6,627 nt of DNA, from contig JBOGIQ010000342.1 of NCBI GenBank assembly GCA_050742535.1, positions 1 to 6,627 of the forward strand, read 5' to 3'. Numbering within the stretch: the stretch's first letter is position 1; every line of letters begins with the position of its first letter. Below are positions 4,747-6,627 of the stretch, one piece after another. The notes under the pieces are model-generated. The model saw only the letters and a program-made list of their open reading frames with translations, made no database searches and was not told the DNA's origin. The translations under genes were made by a program, and so were the position numbers. This stretch comes from Gp6-AA40 sp050742535 (GTDB taxonomy: Bacteria; Acidobacteriota; Vicinamibacteria; Vicinamibacterales; UBA2999).

Positions 4747-6090
4747 ATGCTATTGCGGTGCATCGCTTCGGCGGTTCTGTTGGCCCTGCCGGCCGTCTCC
4801 TCCGGACAAAGCACCGCGATCGAGATCGAGGTCACCGGCGAGCATCGCCTGCTCGCTGGCGATACCGGCGAATCCGCTCGCCAGTTCGCCCGCCTCGACG
4901 CGCACCGGCGCGCGGTTCGTGCCGTCGGCGCCGCGCTGCAGAACCGTGCGGATTTCGCCATGCTGAAGCTGACACCCGTCGAGTGGGATGCCTATATTGC
5001 CGCGCTGATCGAGACCGAGGAACCGCCGGCAGCCGCGCGGCAGGCTCCCGCGATCGCCCGCGTCACCCTGCGGGCACGGTTCGACACCAGCCCGCAGCGT
5101 CTGTCGAATGTCCACAAGGATGAGGACGTATCCCGTACGCTCGTGAACGCGTGGACGAAAGCGGAGCGCGCGTACCAGGGTGTCGCCGACCAGACGAAAC
5201 GCCGCGCGGCCATGGAGCAGACGGCCGCGGCCGCGTCGATCCGCGAACAACTCGCCGTCGTCGCAACGCTGAACGCCAGCCGCCTGGCCGCGCGCGGATC
5301 CGCGGCGCGGGCGAAGACAGAGCCGGCGACGATCGGCGGCCGGGCCTCGTCACCCGAAGGACGGCGGCGCGCGAGGGAGCTCGCCGGCGCCGCCCTGGCG
5401 CTGGCGCCCGATTCATCCGAGGCACATTTGCTTTTGGGCGACCTGTGGATCGACGAGGAGCAGCCCGACGCAGCGGAAGCGGAATACCGGCGCGCGCTCG
5501 CCGGCGACGCAAACTCGGTCGCGCTGCGCACCAAGGTGGCGGAGGCGCTTCGCCTGCAGGGGAAGTTCGCGGAGTCGGTCGCCGAGCTGCGCGAGGTGTT
5601 CCGCATCGACCCGACCTTCTCGCAGGCACACAGCGATCTCGCCATGATCCTGCGCGAACAGGGCAACGTCGCGGACGCGGAGGCCGAGTACCGCGAGGCC
5701 ATTCGCCTGGACCCGCGATCAACGGACGCACACAACGGTTTGGCCATTACGCTCGCCGGCATGAAGCGTCTCGAGGAGTCGCTCGCGGCGTTCAAGGCCA
5801 TCGTCGCGATCGACCCCGAATCGACGATCGGCCACTACAACATGGCGACCGCCCTGGCCAACCTCGATCGTGACGTCGAGGCTGCCGCGGCGCTTCGCGA
5901 GGTGATTCGGATCAACCCCGATCATTACAACGCCCGCTACAACATCGGCGAGCTGTTGCGGCTCGAAGGGAAGTTCGACGATTCCGCCGCCCAGTTCCGC
6001 GAATACCTGCGCCTGGCGCCGGACACGCCGCAGAACCGCCGCAACATCAATCGCGCGCGGCAGTTCGTCGAGAAGTTCACGAATCAGTGA
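4747..6090 (+). CDS. Exported TPR-repeat protein
   Basis: The 447-residue product begins with a likely signal peptide (MLLRCIASAVLLALPAVSSGQS). An N-terminal domain (about 23-105) reads IEIEVTGEHRLLAGD, then Ala/Arg-rich ARQFARLDAHRRAVRAVG. This loosely resembles the N-terminal fold of FlgT/LPP20-like envelope proteins, which is inference only. A mainly helical, charged region (about 115-205) follows. Six consecutive 34-residue TPRs then occupy about 223-426, starting at SSEAHLLLGD, SVALRTKVAE, FSQAHSDLAM, STDAHNGLAI, STIGHYNMAT and HYNARYNIGE. Most end in a D-P/D-like turn (RIDP, RLDP, AIDP, RINP, RLAP). A capping helix ends in KFTNQ. TPR arrays bind partner proteins; the partner is unknown, and the protein is probably periplasmic or envelope-associated. 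ATG 4747 is chosen because it opens the signal peptide. An in-frame ATG at 4684 has a better upstream AAAGG but would add 21 Arg-rich residues. The gene follows the TIGR03435 gene on the same strand by 85 bp and may be co-transcribed. Confidence 0.85.
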   Translation: MLLRCIASAVLLALPAVSSGQSTAIEIEVTGEHRLLAGDTGESARQFARLDAHRRAVRAVGAALQNRADFAMLKLTPVEWDAYIAALIETEEPPAAARQAPAIARVTLRARFDTSPQRLSNVHKDEDVSRTLVNAWTKAERAYQGVADQTKRRAAMEQTAAAASIREQLAVVATLNASRLAARGSAARAKTEPATIGGRASSPEGRRRARELAGAALALAPDSSEAHLLLGDLWIDEEQPDAAEAEYRRALAGDANSVALRTKVAEALRLQGKFAESVAELREVFRIDPTFSQAHSDLAMILREQGNVADAEAEYREAIRLDPRSTDAHNGLAITLAGMKRLEESLAAFKAIVAIDPESTIGHYNMATALANLDRDVEAAAALREVIRINPDHYNARYNIGELLRLEGKFDDSAAQFREYLRLAPDTPQNRRNINRARQFVEKFTNQ

Positions 6091-6091
6091 G

Positions 6092-6559
6092 TTACGGAAC
6101 GATCTCGCACTCGCCGTAGTACTGCTCGGGCGTCGATGTGGCCCCCGGCAACGGAGGGGCCAGGTATTCGTGACGCGAATGGACGGCCTTGAACCGGCCG
6201 CCGCGCGCTCCGGCGTCGAACACGGTCGTCGTATAGATCGGTCCGGTGCGAAATACCTGCAGAAAATTCAAATAGCCCTCGGACGCTCTGACGATCAGTT
6301 CCGACGTCATCGCGCCGGTCCGCATCTCGGCTGTTCCGGCATCGGTGTCGATTCCCTCGAATCGAAGCGTGAGCGCGCCTTTTCCCGTCGAGATGTCGGC
6401 GGAGCCATCGGCCCGCCAGTCCGCTTTCGTCTGACTGGAGAACGAACATCGGAGGCTCGTCGCCTTCGCGATGCCGCCCTGTGCCACCACGCGCTCGCTC
6501 GACGCACCAAGCCAGACCATCACGCCCACCGCGATGCCGAGACACGCTCTCACTGCCAT
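6092..6559 (-). CDS. Small exported protein of unknown family
   Basis: The 155-residue product has a signal peptide (MAVRACLGIAVGVMVWLGASSERVVAQG, cleavage probably near A26 or Q27). The mature part is rich in polar residues and likely beta strands: LRCSFSSQTKADW (37-49), ALTLRFEGID (62-71), SELIVRASEGYLNFLQVF (86-103), GPIYTTTVFDAG (106-117) and RFKAVHSRHEYL (122-133). Two cysteines remain in the mature chain (C38 and C151, near each end) and could form a disulfide closing the domain. I do not recognise the family, and no catalytic motif is apparent. The Trp/Tyr-rich strands would fit a small secreted beta-sandwich or barrel, but that is a guess. The start at 6559 is favoured by GGAGG five bases upstream; an in-frame ATG at 6577 would put that site inside the coding sequence. 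It runs towards the TPR gene, with its TAA one base from that gene's TGA. Confidence 0.75.
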   Translation of the reverse strand: MAVRACLGIAVGVMVWLGASSERVVAQGGIAKATSLRCSFSSQTKADWRADGSADISTGKGALTLRFEGIDTDAGTAEMRTGAMTSELIVRASEGYLNFLQVFRTGPIYTTTVFDAGARGGRFKAVHSRHEYLAPPLPGATSTPEQYYGECEIVP

Positions 6560-6564
6560 TTCGT

Positions 6565-6569
6565 CCTCC
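6565..6569 (-). promoter_or_regulatory. Shine-Dalgarno for the small exported protein
   Basis: GGAGG on the minus strand ends five bases before the ATG at 6559. It settles the start against the in-frame ATG at 6577, from which the site would be coding. Confidence 0.75.
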
Positions 6570-6580
6570 GGCGTCACCGA

Positions 6581-6603
6581 GTGCCTGAAGCGTTCTTCAG
6601 CAC
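6581..6603. other. Hairpin in the upstream region of the small exported protein gene
   Basis: gtgcctgaag (6581-6590) pairs with cttcagcac (6595-6603) around the loop cgtt, giving nine pairs with one bulged C. It lies 22 bases upstream of the minus-strand ATG at 6559, between any promoter and the Shine-Dalgarno. No T-tract follows on either strand, so it is not a standard intrinsic terminator. The remaining bases to 6627 show no clear promoter hexamers. Confidence 0.4.
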
Positions 6604-6627
6604 TGGCGATGGGATTGCACCCTTCAA

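Noticed and set aside
4049..4966. Plus-strand open frame of 305 codons overlapping the TIGR03435 and TPR genes
   Set aside because: Its composition is Arg-rich and low-complexity, typical of an off-frame reading, and it conflicts with two genes that have signal peptides and family motifs.

Overview
The window is high-GC DNA with dense, long coding regions, most likely from an Acidobacteriota chromosome. The strongest taxonomic pointer is the gene at 3795-4661. It has the FEVASVKPN signature and overall layout of the TIGR03435 'soil-associated' family, which is largely an acidobacterial paralogue family. Two palindromic elements embedded in a coding sequence, and 9-bp tandem arrays between genes, recall dispersed repeats I associate with Vicinamibacteria-type genomes. 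That second link is from memory and was not checked.

Layout, left to right. (1) 1-119, minus strand: the first 39 codons of a class V aminotransferase of the serine/alanine-glyoxylate type, running off the left edge. (2) 120-182: a short divergent intergenic region holding four 9-bp repeat units. (3) 183-3179, plus strand: a 998-residue fused FAD oxidase / iron-sulfur / CCG-domain D-2-hydroxyacid dehydrogenase, complete in one polypeptide. Its C-terminal half carries two unrelated palindromic insertions read in frame. (4) 3181-3225: a second 9-bp array, inverted relative to the first, squeezed between convergent gene ends. (5) 3220-3690, minus strand: a SnoaL-like (NTF2-fold) protein. (6) 3795-4661, plus strand: a secreted TIGR03435 protein. 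(7) 4747-6090, plus strand: an exported protein with six TPRs. (8) 6092-6559, minus strand: a small exported protein of unknown family that meets the TPR gene tail to tail with one base between them. (9) 6560-6627: the upstream region of that gene, with a small hairpin.

Functionally, the left part suggests a glyoxylate module. The dehydrogenase could oxidise a D-2-hydroxyacid (glycolate, D-lactate, D-2-hydroxyglutarate or similar), and the divergent aminotransferase would aminate glyoxylate. The pairing is seen in the sequence; the shared pathway is inferred. The right part is three predicted exported proteins with no obvious shared pathway.

I found no new multi-gene system. The most interesting signals are the palindromic elements domesticated inside an iron-sulfur enzyme and the inverted pair of 9-bp arrays bracketing that gene.
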